Positions 37,227 to 49,332 of a stretch of 64,000 bases of DNA are shown here, one piece after another (the stretch's first letter is position 1; each line of letters begins with the position of its first letter). The stretch lies in the NCBI RefSeq assembly GCF_000498575.2, contig NZ_AWSQ01000001.1, forward strand, positions 973,914 to 1,037,913. Reading direction: 5' to 3'. The stretch comes from Pseudomonas taeanensis MS-3 (lineage in GTDB: Bacteria; Pseudomonadota; Gammaproteobacteria; Pseudomonadales; Pseudomonadaceae). Both the position numbers and the translations under genes were made by a program. Below the pieces are notes generated by a model. It was given only the letters and a program-made list of their open reading frames with translations, was not told the origin of the DNA and did not search any database.

Positions 37227-38324
37227 ATGGGACTGCGTACACCTCTCTATGGCCTGCACCTCGCGTTAGGGGCCAAGATGGTCGATTTCGGTGGCTGGGA
37301 CATGCCGCTGCACTACGGCTCGCAAGTCGAGGAGCACCACCAGGTGCGCCGCGATTGCGGCGTCTTCGATGTGTCCCATATGACTGTGGTCGACGTGAGC
37401 GGCAGCCAGGCCAAGGCCTATTTGCAGCACCTGCTGGCGAACGACGTCGAGCGCCTGGATATCCCTGGTAAAGCGCTGTACAGCGGCATGCTCAATCAGC
37501 AGGCAGGGGTGATCGACGACTCGATCGTCTACCTCACCGCTACGCCTGAGCTTCCAGACAGCTACCGCCTGGTGGTCAACGCCGCCACCCGCGACAAGGA
37601 CCTGGCCTGGATGCGTCAGCAGAGCAGCGCTTTTGCTGTCGAGTTAAACGAACGTGCCGACCTGGCCATGCTCGCTGTTCAGGGGCCGCAGGCGCGAGCC
37701 AAGGTCGCCGAGCTGGTGACCCAGGCCCGCGCCGCCTTGATCCATGAGTTGCAGCCGCTTCAGGGTTTGCCGGAAGGCGACTGGTTTATCGCCCGTAGCG
37801 GCTATACCGGTGAGGATGGCCTGGAGATCATGCTGCCGGCCGAGCAATCGCTGGCGTTTCTCAACGACCTGGTTGGCGCCGGCATTCCTCCGATCGGCTT
37901 GGGTGCGCGTGACACCTTGCGTCTGGAGGCCGGGATGAATCTATACGGTCAGGACATGGACGAGCAGGTCTCGCCGCTGGCGGCGAACATGAGCTGGACG
38001 GTTGCCTGGGAGCCAGCCAGTCGCGACTTTATCGGCCGCGCGGAACTGGAGCGCCAGCAGAAAGCGGGGGCGAGCGCCAAGCTGGTAGGCCTGGTGCTGG
38101 AAGAGCGCGGCGTGCTGCGTGCGCACCAGGTGGTGCGGGTGGCAGGTGTTGGCGAAGGAGAGATAACCAGCGGCAGTTTCTCGCCAACCCTCGGCAAAGC
38201 CATTGCCCTGGCCCGAGTGCCGGCGGCCACCGCTGAGCGCGCCGAAGTGGAGATCCGTGGCAAGTGGTACCCGGTGCGGGTGGTACAGCCCAGCTTCGTG
38301 CGTCACGGCAGGGCATTGATCTGA
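37227..38324 (+). CDS. gcvT: Glycine cleavage T protein (aminomethyltransferase)
   Basis: 365 aa from [15 protein letters not shown], with GGAAGGAG seven bases upstream; an open frame from 37140 adds residues without homology. Family motifs: [32 protein letters not shown] near residue 22 and the folate region [13 protein letters not shown] near residue 193. It transfers the aminomethyl carbon to tetrahydrofolate. First gene of gcvT-gcvH-gcvP. The leader shows no tandem glycine riboswitch. Confidence 0.97.
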   Translation: MGLRTPLYGLHLALGAKMVDFGGWDMPLHYGSQVEEHHQVRRDCGVFDVSHMTVVDVSGSQAKAYLQHLLANDVERLDIPGKALYSGMLNQQAGVIDDSIVYLTATPELPDSYRLVVNAATRDKDLAWMRQQSSAFAVELNERADLAMLAVQGPQARAKVAELVTQARAALIHELQPLQGLPEGDWFIARSGYTGEDGLEIMLPAEQSLAFLNDLVGAGIPPIGLGARDTLRLEAGMNLYGQDMDEQVSPLAANMSWTVAWEPASRDFIGRAELERQQKAGASAKLVGLVLEERGVLRAHQVVRVAGVGEGEITSGSFSPTLGKAIALARVPAATAERAEVEIRGKWYPVRVVQPSFVRHGRALI

Positions 38325-38450
38325 AGGCGTGTTGCACCGCAGTAGAAGGCTTTTCTCGCGAACTTTGCGACGCTTCGCTAACGGCATGGCCAACGCCTGC
38401 TAAATTTTCCTGACGGCGCGGTTGCCGTCATGTCTTACGAGGAACAACAC

Positions 38451-38840
38451 ATGAGTACTATCCCCGCCGATCTGCGTTTTGCCACCAGCCACGAGTGGGC
38501 ACGCCTGGAAGCCGACGGCAGCGTCACAGTGGGCATCTCCGATCACGCCCAGGAAGCCCTGGGCGACGTGGTCTTCATCGAGCTGCCGGAAGTCGGCAAG
38601 GTACTGGCCGCAGGCCAGGAAGCCGGTGTGGTGGAGTCGGTCAAGGCCGCTTCCGACATCTATGCGCCGATCGGCGGTGAAGTGATCGCGATCAACGAAG
38701 CGCTGGCCGACAGCCCGGAAAGCGTCAACAGCGACCCCTACGGCAGCTGGTTCTTCAAGCTCCAGCCGAGCGATGTCAGCGAACTGGACAAGTTGCTCGA
38801 TGCTGCCGCCTACAAGAGCACTGCCGACGTCGAGGCCTGA
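38451..38840 (+). CDS. gcvH: Glycine cleavage H protein
   Basis: 129 aa, ACGAGGAAC just before the ATG. The lipoylated lysine is Lys65 in [12 protein letters not shown]. It carries the aminomethyl group between GcvP and GcvT. It lies 126 bases after gcvT and 116 before gcvP. Confidence 0.97.
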   Translation: MSTIPADLRFATSHEWARLEADGSVTVGISDHAQEALGDVVFIELPEVGKVLAAGQEAGVVESVKAASDIYAPIGGEVIAINEALADSPESVNSDPYGSWFFKLQPSDVSELDKLLDAAAYKSTADVEA

Positions 38841-38956
38841 TCTTCTCGGGCAGACGGCGTGAACGGACAGGTTGGTCGCGCACTTCGCTGAATTTTTCCT
38901 AAGCTGATAGAGCCTCGCATTGTCGAGGCTTTGTCTTTTTCAGCAGAGTGAAGACC

Positions 38957-41833
<2,877 letters not shown>

Positions 41834-41845
41834 GGAGCATGACGC

Positions 41846-41866
41846 AGGGCCGCACTGAGCGGCCCT
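41846..41866 (+). terminator. Hairpin after gcvP
   Basis: AGGGCCGC-ACTGA-GCGGCCCT stem-loop 13 bases after the stop, followed by TTATG. Probable terminator of the gcv operon. Confidence 0.6.
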
Positions 41867-41920
41867 TATGTCACGTGCAGTGGGCGAGCTGCCGCTCAAC
41901 CCCGGCGCTGCTCGTTAGGG

Positions 41921-42220
41921 TTACTGGGCTGTCAGAATGGCGCTGGCCAACTCCATGTCACTGGCCTGCAGGTCGGGATGCTCGGCGCGCAGGCGCTGCA
42001 GTGCGGCTTCCAGATAAGGGCCGCGAATCTGCCCGCCACTGGCGACATAGCTGCTGGCATCGTCCTGGGCCGGGACGATCAGCTTCTTGTCCTTGAAGGT
42101 CAGGTAGATCGAGGCGGTGGTCGCCCCGGAAGAGAGGATGTCGCGGACCCAGTTGTCGGCGAAAGCTGGGACGCTCGTGAGAGAAAGAGCGGCAAGGATT
42201 ACCAGGCTAAGGCGGCGCAT
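41921..42220 (-). CDS. DUF2388-type small exported protein
   Basis: 99 aa. Signal peptide MRRLSLVILAALSLTSVPAFA (cut after AFA, residue 21). The mature part (TTASIYLTFKDKKLIVPAQDDASSYVASGGQIRG) matches a small family that I know only from pseudomonads, often in several copies. Periplasmic; function unknown. It is on its own between gcvP and the NfeD-like gene. Confidence 0.8.
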   Translation of the reverse strand: MRRLSLVILAALSLTSVPAFADNWVRDILSSGATTASIYLTFKDKKLIVPAQDDASSYVASGGQIRGPYLEAALQRLRAEHPDLQASDMELASAILTAQ

Positions 42221-42366
42221 GCTGATTACTCCAAGATGGCTAGGGTTACGCTGATCTTAGAGTCGTGGATGGGAGCGGGGTTCCAGTGCGCCGACAAACG
42301 CATGGCCTATCGCCAGGTGCCCGCACCGACTTCGCGCCGCCGCTGGCGGCGCGAAGTCGGTGTCAG

Positions 42367-42816
42367 TCACTCACAGGCCTCTACTTTCAGCAGCACGCCG
42401 TCCTGGCCGACCACCCTGATGGTGCTGCCGACGGGGAGGTCGGGACCGCTGACCAGCCACAGCGAGTCGCCGGCCTTGATCTTGCCGCGGCCCTCATGGA
42501 TGGCTTCATGCAGGATGAATTGGCGGCCGAGCAGTTCGCTGCCGCGCAGGTTCAGTCCGGGTTGATCGGAGGGCTTGGCGGCCGTGCGCTGGCGCCGCCA
42601 CCAGAGCACCGCAGTGAGTATCGACAGCACGCCGAACAGGATGAACTGGATAGCCCAGGGCAGCCCCGGCATCAGGTAGGTCAGCACGCCGACGCAGGCG
42701 GCGGCGACGCCGATCCACAGCAGATAACCACCGGCGCCGAACACCTCGAGGATCAGCAGCAAGGTGCCGAAGGCCAGCCAATTCCAGTACGAGAGCTGTT
42801 GCAGAGAGTCCCACAT
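42367..42816 (-). CDS. NfeD-family membrane protein
   Basis: 149 aa. Three to four membrane helices (LAFGTLLLILEVFG, LLWIGVAAACVGVLTYLM, IQFILFGVLSILTAVLW), then an OB-fold (GRQFILHEAIHEGRGKIKAGDSLWLVSG). NfeD-like proteins partner with SPFH proteins, and here the SPFH gene ends three bases upstream. Together they probably organise membrane microdomains. Confidence 0.9.
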   Translation of the reverse strand: MWDSLQQLSYWNWLAFGTLLLILEVFGAGGYLLWIGVAAACVGVLTYLMPGLPWAIQFILFGVLSILTAVLWWRRQRTAAKPSDQPGLNLRGSELLGRQFILHEAIHEGRGKIKAGDSLWLVSGPDLPVGSTIRVVGQDGVLLKVEACE

Positions 42817-42819
42817 CGC

Positions 42820-43740
42820 TTAGGCCTTCTGTTCACCGAAGGTGGCTTTGACGATTTCGCCGATCCCGCCCACCGCGCCGATCACCTGGCTGGCTTCCAG
42901 CGGCATGAGAATCACCTTGCTGTTATTGGCACTGGCCAGTTGGCCGAGGGCATCGATGTATTTCTGCGCGACGAAGTAGTTGACCGCCTGCACGTTACCG
43001 CTGGCGATGGCTTCGGAGACCATGCGCGTCGCTTCGGCTTCGGCCGCGGCGGCGCGTTCGCGGGCTTCGGCTTCGAGGAAGGCCGCTTGCCGTTCACCCT
43101 CGGCCTCGAGGATCTGCGCCTGCTTCTTGCCTTCTGCGGTAAGGATGGCAGCGGCGCGCAGGCCTTCGGCTTCGAGGATCTGTGCGCGCTTGATGCGCTC
43201 GGCTTTCATCTGCCCGGACATGGCGGCCATCAGGTCGGCCGGTGGGCTGATGTCCTTGATCTCGATGCGGGTGATCTTGATGCCCCAGGGCGCAGTGGCC
43301 TCGTCGACGGTGCGCAGCAACTTTTCATTGATCGCATCGCGCTGGCTGAGCATGGCGTCCAGCTCCATGGAGCCGAGTACGGTACGGATATTGGTTTGCA
43401 GCAGGTTGCGGATCGCATGGGTGAGGTTGTTCACCTCGTAGGCGGCCTGGGCGGCATTGATCACCTGAAAGAAGCACACCGCATCAATCTGCACCGTGGC
43501 GTTGTCGGAGGTGATGACTTCCTGCGGTGGAATATCCAGCACTGTTTCCATGACGCTGAGTTTGTGGCCGATGCGGTCCATCACCGGCACGATGATGTTC
43601 AGCCCCGGGTTGAGTGTGTTGGTGTAGCGGCCGAAGCGCTCCACCGTCCACTGCGACCCCTGTGGCACCACCTTGAAACCCATGAACACCACGGCCAAGG
43701 CGAGGCCGACGAAGAGAAAGATCACACTGCCGACTTCCAT
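42820..43740 (-). CDS. SPFH/band 7 (stomatin-like) membrane protein
   Basis: 306 aa from [10 protein letters not shown]. One N-terminal membrane helix, a prohibitin-like domain ([34 protein letters not shown]), then a long Ala/Glu coiled coil ([20 protein letters not shown]...[13 protein letters not shown]), as in QmcA and stomatins. It oligomerises on the inner membrane. It is upstream of its usual NfeD partner. Confidence 0.93.
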   Translation of the reverse strand: MEVGSVIFLFVGLALAVVFMGFKVVPQGSQWTVERFGRYTNTLNPGLNIIVPVMDRIGHKLSVMETVLDIPPQEVITSDNATVQIDAVCFFQVINAAQAAYEVNNLTHAIRNLLQTNIRTVLGSMELDAMLSQRDAINEKLLRTVDEATAPWGIKITRIEIKDISPPADLMAAMSGQMKAERIKRAQILEAEGLRAAAILTAEGKKQAQILEAEGERQAAFLEAEARERAAAAEAEATRMVSEAIASGNVQAVNYFVAQKYIDALGQLASANNSKVILMPLEASQVIGAVGGIGEIVKATFGEQKA

Positions 43741-43867
43741 ATAACTCCATTTCCTTAGGGCTAGATTTGCAATTATTCGGCTGAGCCGAGGCTCTGGTTC
43801 CAAAGCCTGGTAGCTTCGAGCTTAGGTCAGCGCTACCGGGCTGAGTATTAATCAGCCGATTTCAGGT

Positions 43868-45652
43868 TCACTTCTGTTCGCTTTGCGGGGTGACCCGTAG
43901 CACTTCCTCTATGGTAGTCAGGCCGCTGGCAACTTTCTGTGCGCCAGATAGCCTTAGGCTGCGCATGCCCCCTTTGAAGGCATGCCGACGCAGGTTGATC
44001 AGATCGGTGTCGGCGCTGAGCAGCGGTTTCATCGCGTCGTCCAGCAGCATTATTTCGTAGACCCCGGCCCTGCCACGGTAGCCGGTGTCACGGCATTCCA
44101 GGCAACCCACGGCCTTGTGCGCACCGGTCGGCAACGGGGCGTTCCAGGGTTTGGTCAGGCTCTGCCAATCATCCTCGCTGAGCTCATGCGGCGCCTTGCA
44201 ATGCGGACACAGGGTGCGCACCAGACGCTGGGCCATGACCCCGAGCAGGGTGGCCTTGAGCAGGTAGTGCGGTACACCCAGCTCCAGCAGACGGGTGATC
44301 GCGCTCGGTGCATCGTTGGTATGCAGGGTGGAGAGCACCAGGTGACCGGTGAGCGCGGCCTGAATCGCCATTTCGGCGGTTTCCAGGTCGCGGATCTCGC
44401 CGACCATGATGATATCGGGGTCCTGGCGCATCAGCGCGCGCACGCCGCTGGCAAAAGTCAGGTCGATGTTGTGCTGCACCTGCATCTGGTTGAAGGCGCC
44501 TTCGATCATCTCGATCGGGTCTTCGATGGTGCAGACGTTCACCTCTTCGGTGGCCAGCTGTTTGAGCGTGGTGTACAGCGTGGTGGTCTTGCCCGAACCG
44601 GTCGGTCCGGTGACCAGGACGATGCCGTTGGGCTGGCCGGTCATGCTGGCCCAGCGCTTCAGGTCGTCCGGGGAGAAACCCAGCTGATCGAAGCTTTTCA
44701 GCAGTACTTCCGGGTCGAAGATGCGCATCACCATCTTCTCGCCGAAGGCGGTCGGCAGGGTGGACAGGCGCAACTCGACTTCGCCGCCGTCCGGGGTCTT
44801 GGTCTTGACCCGGCCGTCCTGCGGTTTGCGTTTCTCGGCGACGTTCATCCGCCCGAGGCTTTTCAGGCGACTGACCACCGCCATGGTCACCTGGGGCGGG
44901 AACTGATAGACGGTGTGCAGCACGCCGTCGATGCGAAAGCGCACGCTGCCCTGCTCGCGCCGTGGCTCGATATGGATGTCACTGGCACGTTGCTGGAAGG
45001 CGTACTGGAACAACCAGTCGACGATGTTGACGATGTGCGCGTCGTTGGCGTCCGGCTCCTGGTCCTGGGCGCCGAGGTTGAGCAGCTGCTCGAAGTTGCC
45101 GACGCCGCTGACCTTCATGTCATGGGCGGTAGCGCCGCTCACCGACTTGGCCAGGCGGTAGAACTCCACGGTGAAGCGCTGGATGTCCGCCGGGTTGGCC
45201 ACTACGCGTTTGATTGGACGCTTCAGAACGTGGGTCAGGTCGGCTTCCCAGCGTTGCACCAGAGGCTGGGCGCTGGCGATGGTCACGGCATCCGGCGCCA
45301 CGGCGACGGCGAGGATCTTGTGGCGCTGGGCGAAGGCGTAGGACATCAGCGGGGTGATGGCAGCGACGTCGATCTTCAGTGGGTCGATACGCAGGTACGG
45401 TTGCCCGGTGAACTCAGCCAGCCACTGGGTGAGGCTTTCCAGATCGAGTTTTTTGCCCGTGCGGGAACGATCATCGACCTGTTGCGCGGCGAGAAACTCA
45501 AGAGGATGCAGTTGGTTGTTAACCGCGCTACGCCGAATTGCCAGGCACTGCTCCGCGCTGTCCTGATCGACCCGGCCCTGGGTGACCAGCTCACGCAGCA
45601 GGTCGTTGAGCTCCAGCGGGCGATCCTGGGTGGGCGAGGCTAATGCGGACAT
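43868..45652 (-). CDS. GspE/PilB-type secretion ATPase
   Basis: 594 aa. N-terminal MshEN-like region (about 60-160, PYLRIDPLKIDVAAITPLMS), then the AAA+ ATPase with Walker A VTGPTGSGKTTTLY near residue 350, the Asp box EDPIEMI, the Walker B/His box MRQDPDIIMVGEIRD and the four-cysteine zinc site LCPHCK...GCLECRDTGYRGRAGVYE. These ATPases drive type II secretion or type IV pili. No other secretion gene is nearby, so it is an orphan ATPase, as in other pseudomonads at this place. Confidence 0.92.
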   Translation of the reverse strand: MSALASPTQDRPLELNDLLRELVTQGRVDQDSAEQCLAIRRSAVNNQLHPLEFLAAQQVDDRSRTGKKLDLESLTQWLAEFTGQPYLRIDPLKIDVAAITPLMSYAFAQRHKILAVAVAPDAVTIASAQPLVQRWEADLTHVLKRPIKRVVANPADIQRFTVEFYRLAKSVSGATAHDMKVSGVGNFEQLLNLGAQDQEPDANDAHIVNIVDWLFQYAFQQRASDIHIEPRREQGSVRFRIDGVLHTVYQFPPQVTMAVVSRLKSLGRMNVAEKRKPQDGRVKTKTPDGGEVELRLSTLPTAFGEKMVMRIFDPEVLLKSFDQLGFSPDDLKRWASMTGQPNGIVLVTGPTGSGKTTTLYTTLKQLATEEVNVCTIEDPIEMIEGAFNQMQVQHNIDLTFASGVRALMRQDPDIIMVGEIRDLETAEMAIQAALTGHLVLSTLHTNDAPSAITRLLELGVPHYLLKATLLGVMAQRLVRTLCPHCKAPHELSEDDWQSLTKPWNAPLPTGAHKAVGCLECRDTGYRGRAGVYEIMLLDDAMKPLLSADTDLINLRRHAFKGGMRSLRLSGAQKVASGLTTIEEVLRVTPQSEQK

Positions 45653-45755
45653 GGGACTCCTTGCGATCGTGGCGTAGGCTAAGCCCGTAGCTTGACGCCA
45701 AGCGTAAGGGCTGTCTGCCGACTCGGTCTAGCTGCGTAAGGGCCGTTCGGCCGTT

Positions 45756-45786
45756 GGTGGATATGCCGCTGCGCGGCTAATCCACC
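45756..45786. repeat. REP-like hairpin
   Basis: GGTGGAT...ATCCACC arms around a GCCGC-TGC-GCGGC inner stem. This is like a dispersed Pseudomonas intergenic element. It lies between the CYTH/CHAD gene and the secretion ATPase gene. Confidence 0.55.
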
Positions 45787-45801
45787 CTACGAGCGCGAGG
45801 C

Positions 45802-47166
45802 TTATTTCACCAATAGCTTCCAGGCTTTCAGCGTAGCCACAGTTTGGGCCTGGGATTGCCGTGCCGCCAGTGCCTCGGGGTCGATGGCCTGGTTGGCCAG
45901 CTCGCTCAGCTTGCTCAGCTCGCCGTACAGCCGGTCGACTTCCGCTACTTCCAGTACGTTACGGGCGAGGCGCAGCCAGACCAGCAGGCGCTCGATACGC
46001 GGCAGTTGTTCGGCGAGGTCTTCCGGTTGCTGCTGGTAGCGTTTCAGCTGCAAGGCGGCACCTTCCTCGGCAATCAGGGTTGGCAGCCAGTTGCCCAGCG
46101 GTGCGGCGCCCTGACGATTGCCGCGGTTGTTGCGCTCGACCGTCCAGCTGCGTGCGAGCAACCAGCGTGAGGCATTCAACGAGAACTGTCCCCAGCGCGT
46201 GCCGTCCAGTTCGCTGGCGAACTGTGCCGGGGCGCTCTGCCGTGCGGCATCGTCGTGTTGGCCAGCCTGAATGCGAGGACGCCAATCGTGCAACAGGGCG
46301 TCGAGTGGCTGGCGCAGCGCGCTGCTGCTGGCGCGCGGTGCGGCTTGGCCGAGACTGCCGAGCAACGCGCGGAAGCCGGCCAGTTGCTCCAGCCAGTCGA
46401 CCAGCAGGCGCCAGTGGCCGTTGAAGCGATATTGTTCGGCCAGGCGTTGGCTGCTGCTGAGCAGGTGCCAGGCGAGGGCGGCAAAGGCATCGTCCAGGCT
46501 CAGTTCGGCATGCACCTGCGGCGCTGGCAGGCTGAGGCTGTAACTGTGGCTGTCGAACAAGCGGTAACCGCGCTCAGCCTTGCTGATGTCGCAGGGCATC
46601 AGTGGCAGGTCGGCGGCCAACTCGGCGGCCAGCTCCAGCAGTGCGGCGGGTTCGCCCTGGCGCAGTTCCAGTTCCAGCTCGCAGATTTCCTCTTCCGCGC
46701 CATTGGCGATGACCTTGCCGAGGTCCAGCGCAGCCTCGATTACCACCTTGGCCTTGCCGCGACCCCAGGCAATCTCGGCGCGTTGACGGGTGAAGTCGGT
46801 GGTGAAGATAGGTTTGAGCTGTTTCTTGTCCAGCTCGGCCAAGTCTGCCGGCCAGCAACTGTCATCGAGCTTTTTCAGATCCAGCTTGGCTTTCGCCAGA
46901 GACCAGTCCCACTCATTGCGCTCAGACAGGCCGGCGATGCTCTGGCCCCGGGTTTTCAGGGTCTGGATATGTTCTTCGCCATCGCGGCGCAGGCGCAGGG
47001 CAACCTTGGCCAGGGCCAAGTCGCGGGCCGGGGTATCGAAGTACTGATTGAACAGCTCGCGTTGTTCCCAGCCGCTCTTGTTGCGTTTTTTCAGCAGCGG
47101 ATGCTCGCGTAAGGCGGTCAGGGTGTCGCGGCTAACCCGCAGCTTGATTTCGGTTTCTTTGACCAT
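45802..47166 (-). CDS. CYTH and CHAD domain protein (inorganic triphosphatase type)
   Basis: 454 aa. CYTH domain with the ExExK motif ETEIKL at residues 4-9 and the tunnel-lining charged strands (LRLRRDGEEHIQTLK). A helical CHAD domain follows (about 220-450) with conserved His/Arg positions that bind polyphosphate. E. coli YgiF, of the same layout, hydrolyses triphosphate. It is divergent from the PhoU-like/PiT pair, so phosphate-linked genes cluster here. Confidence 0.92.
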   Translation of the reverse strand: MVKETEIKLRVSRDTLTALREHPLLKKRNKSGWEQRELFNQYFDTPARDLALAKVALRLRRDGEEHIQTLKTRGQSIAGLSERNEWDWSLAKAKLDLKKLDDSCWPADLAELDKKQLKPIFTTDFTRQRAEIAWGRGKAKVVIEAALDLGKVIANGAEEEICELELELRQGEPAALLELAAELAADLPLMPCDISKAERGYRLFDSHSYSLSLPAPQVHAELSLDDAFAALAWHLLSSSQRLAEQYRFNGHWRLLVDWLEQLAGFRALLGSLGQAAPRASSSALRQPLDALLHDWRPRIQAGQHDDAARQSAPAQFASELDGTRWGQFSLNASRWLLARSWTVERNNRGNRQGAAPLGNWLPTLIAEEGAALQLKRYQQQPEDLAEQLPRIERLLVWLRLARNVLEVAEVDRLYGELSKLSELANQAIDPEALAARQSQAQTVATLKAWKLLVK

Positions 47167-47279
47167 AATGGTGAGCTTAAGCGCCTACTTATGAAATTAT
47201 GACGGTTGGATGACGTGAACTGGCGAGCATTAGGCGTGATCCGTATACTTGCCGCCTTTCTACAACAGGGGTCCACCCT

Positions 47280-47957
47280 ATGCCAATCAATCCCTTTGTC
47301 AGCCTGTTTGGTCGCTCGCCTTTCGGGCCGATGCAGCAGCACATCGTCAAGGCCCACGAGTGTGCGGCGAACCTTGTGCCCTTTTTCGAAGCCGTGATGG
47401 CCGAGGACTGGACCAAGGTGGAGCAGGTGCAACAGGAGATGGCGCGCCTGGAACACGAGGCCGACAAGCTCAAGAAAGGCGTGCGATTGCACCTGCCCAA
47501 GAGCCTGTTCTTGCCGGTGCCACGCTCGGATTTGCTAGAGCTGCTGAGTGTACAGGACAAAGTTGCCAACCGCGCCAAGGACATTGCCGGGCTGATGCTG
47601 GGTCGGCAGATGGCGATTCCGCAAGACTTGCAACCGCTTATGCGCACCTTCGTACAGCGCACCGTGGATGCCAGCGCCCAAGCGCTGAAGGCCATGAACG
47701 AGCTGGATGAATTGCTCGAAGCCGGCTTCGGCGGCCGTGAGGCAGTGCTGGTGGAAACCTTGATCGAGGAGCTGGATGTCATCGAGCAAGACACCGACAG
47801 CCTGCAGATCGAGGTACGCCGTGCACTGTTCAAACTGGAGAAGGATCTTCCGCCGGTCGATGTGATGTTCCTCTATCAGATCATCGACTGGATCGGCGAT
47901 GTCGCCGACCGTGCCCAGCGTGTGGGCAACCGACTGGAACAACTGCTGGCGCGCTAA
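47280..47957 (+). CDS. DUF47/PhoU-like protein (TIGR00153)
   Basis: 225 aa, all helical with PhoU-like repeats (HIVKAHECAANLVPFFEAVMAEDW...EVQQEMARLEHEADKLKK). DUF47 proteins regulate PiT phosphate transporters and are almost always next to one. It precedes the PiT gene by 37 bases. Confidence 0.93.
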   Translation: MPINPFVSLFGRSPFGPMQQHIVKAHECAANLVPFFEAVMAEDWTKVEQVQQEMARLEHEADKLKKGVRLHLPKSLFLPVPRSDLLELLSVQDKVANRAKDIAGLMLGRQMAIPQDLQPLMRTFVQRTVDASAQALKAMNELDELLEAGFGGREAVLVETLIEELDVIEQDTDSLQIEVRRALFKLEKDLPPVDVMFLYQIIDWIGDVADRAQRVGNRLEQLLAR

Positions 47958-47994
47958 GCGCCAGTGTCCTTTCTGGGATCAACGGAAATCATTT

Positions 47995-49263
47995 ATGTCT
48001 CTGATTGCGGATTACGGCCTGCTACTCCTGTTGCTGGCTTGCCTGTTCGGCTTTTTCATGGCCTGGGGCGTGGGCGCCAACGATGTGGCCAATGCCATGG
48101 GCACCTCGGTCGGCTCGCGCGCGCTGACCATCAAGCAGGCGATCCTCATCGCCATGGTCTTCGAGTTCTGCGGTGCCTACCTGGCCGGTGGCGAGGTCAC
48201 GGACACCATCAAGAGTGGCATCGTCGATGCCACCATGATTTCGCCTGACCTGATGGTGCTGGGCATGATGTCGGCGCTGTTGGCGGCGGGCACCTGGCTG
48301 CTGGTGGCCTCGACCCGGGGCTGGCCAGTCTCCACCACCCACTCCATTGTCGGCGCGGTCATCGGTTTCGCCGCCTTTGGCGTGTCCATGGATGCGGTGC
48401 ACTGGGCCGGCGTCGGCCCGATCGTCGCCAGCTGGGTGATTTCCCCTGTGCTGTCGGGCCTGGTAGCGTTCGGCGTGTTCATGAGCGTGCAGAAGCTGAT
48501 CATCGACACCGACAATCCGTTCCAGAACGCCAAGCGTTTTGTGCCGATGTACATGTTCATCACCGGGTTTATGGTCACCATCATGACCGTAACCAAGGGT
48601 CTCAAGCATATTGGCCTGGACATCAGTGCCGCTCAGGGTTTTCTTCTGGCCCTGGGCGTCGGCTCGGTGGTGATGCTGCTGGGTATTGCCTTGCTCAGCC
48701 GCATCCGTCTGGATGTCGAGGCCGATAAGGCTTTCCACTACGCTAGCGTGGAAAAAGTTTTTGCCGTACTGATGATCTTCACCGCCTGTGCCATGGCCTT
48801 CGCCCACGGCTCCAACGACGTGGCCAATGCTGTCGGCCCGTTGGCGGCGATTGTCGGGGTGATCCAGTCCGGCGGTGAGGCGGTAGGCGTCAAGTCCGCA
48901 TTGCCGAGCTGGGTACTGCTGCTCGGTGCCATCGGTATCGTCATCGGCCTGGCCACCTACGGCTACAAGGTGATCGCCACCATCGGCAAGGAAATCACCG
49001 AGCTGACCCCGAGCCGTGGTTTCGCCGCCGAACTGGCCACCGCCACTACCGTGGTTGGCGCTTCGGCAATTGGTTTGCCGGTGTCCACCACCCACACCTT
49101 GGTCGGTGCGGTACTGGGGGTCGGCATCGCGCGGGGTATCGGTGCGTTGAACCTGGGGGTGGTCGGCAAGATCTTCATGTCCTGGATTATTACCTTGCCC
49201 GTTGGCGCGGCCCTGTCGATTCTGTTCTTCACGATCTTGCGCAGTATCTTCGGCGGCGTTTGA
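47995..49263 (+). CDS. pit: PiT-family inorganic phosphate transporter
   Basis: 422 aa, about ten membrane helices. Two inverted signature repeats: GVGANDVANAMGTSVGS near residue 26 and AHGSNDVANAVGPLAAI near residue 269. It imports metal-phosphate with protons. The start MSLIADYG is chosen over an upstream open frame from 47899. It forms a unit with the PhoU-like gene. Confidence 0.95.
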   Translation: MSLIADYGLLLLLLACLFGFFMAWGVGANDVANAMGTSVGSRALTIKQAILIAMVFEFCGAYLAGGEVTDTIKSGIVDATMISPDLMVLGMMSALLAAGTWLLVASTRGWPVSTTHSIVGAVIGFAAFGVSMDAVHWAGVGPIVASWVISPVLSGLVAFGVFMSVQKLIIDTDNPFQNAKRFVPMYMFITGFMVTIMTVTKGLKHIGLDISAAQGFLLALGVGSVVMLLGIALLSRIRLDVEADKAFHYASVEKVFAVLMIFTACAMAFAHGSNDVANAVGPLAAIVGVIQSGGEAVGVKSALPSWVLLLGAIGIVIGLATYGYKVIATIGKEITELTPSRGFAAELATATTVVGASAIGLPVSTTHTLVGAVLGVGIARGIGALNLGVVGKIFMSWIITLPVGAALSILFFTILRSIFGGV

Positions 49264-49286
49264 TCTGACTCGGTGGTTTCATCTCT

Positions 49287-49321
49287 ACTGGCGTTGCCCC
49301 TATGATGAGGGCTACGCCAGT
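49287..49321 (+). promoter_or_regulatory. Leader hairpin of argE
   Basis: ACTGGCG... and ...CGCCAGT arms pair at 12 of 13 positions around a loop that contains TATGAT. It lies between the transporter stop and the argE ATG, with no T run. It could be a leader structure; TATGAT could also be a -10 element. Confidence 0.35.
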
Positions 49322-49332
49322 GGAGACCGCCG

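Noticed and set aside
43982..45643. 553-aa open frame on the plus strand
   Set aside because: It is antisense to the secretion ATPase, whose motifs are clear; high GC leaves long open shadows. The same holds for 42265-43758, which lies opposite the SPFH and NfeD genes.
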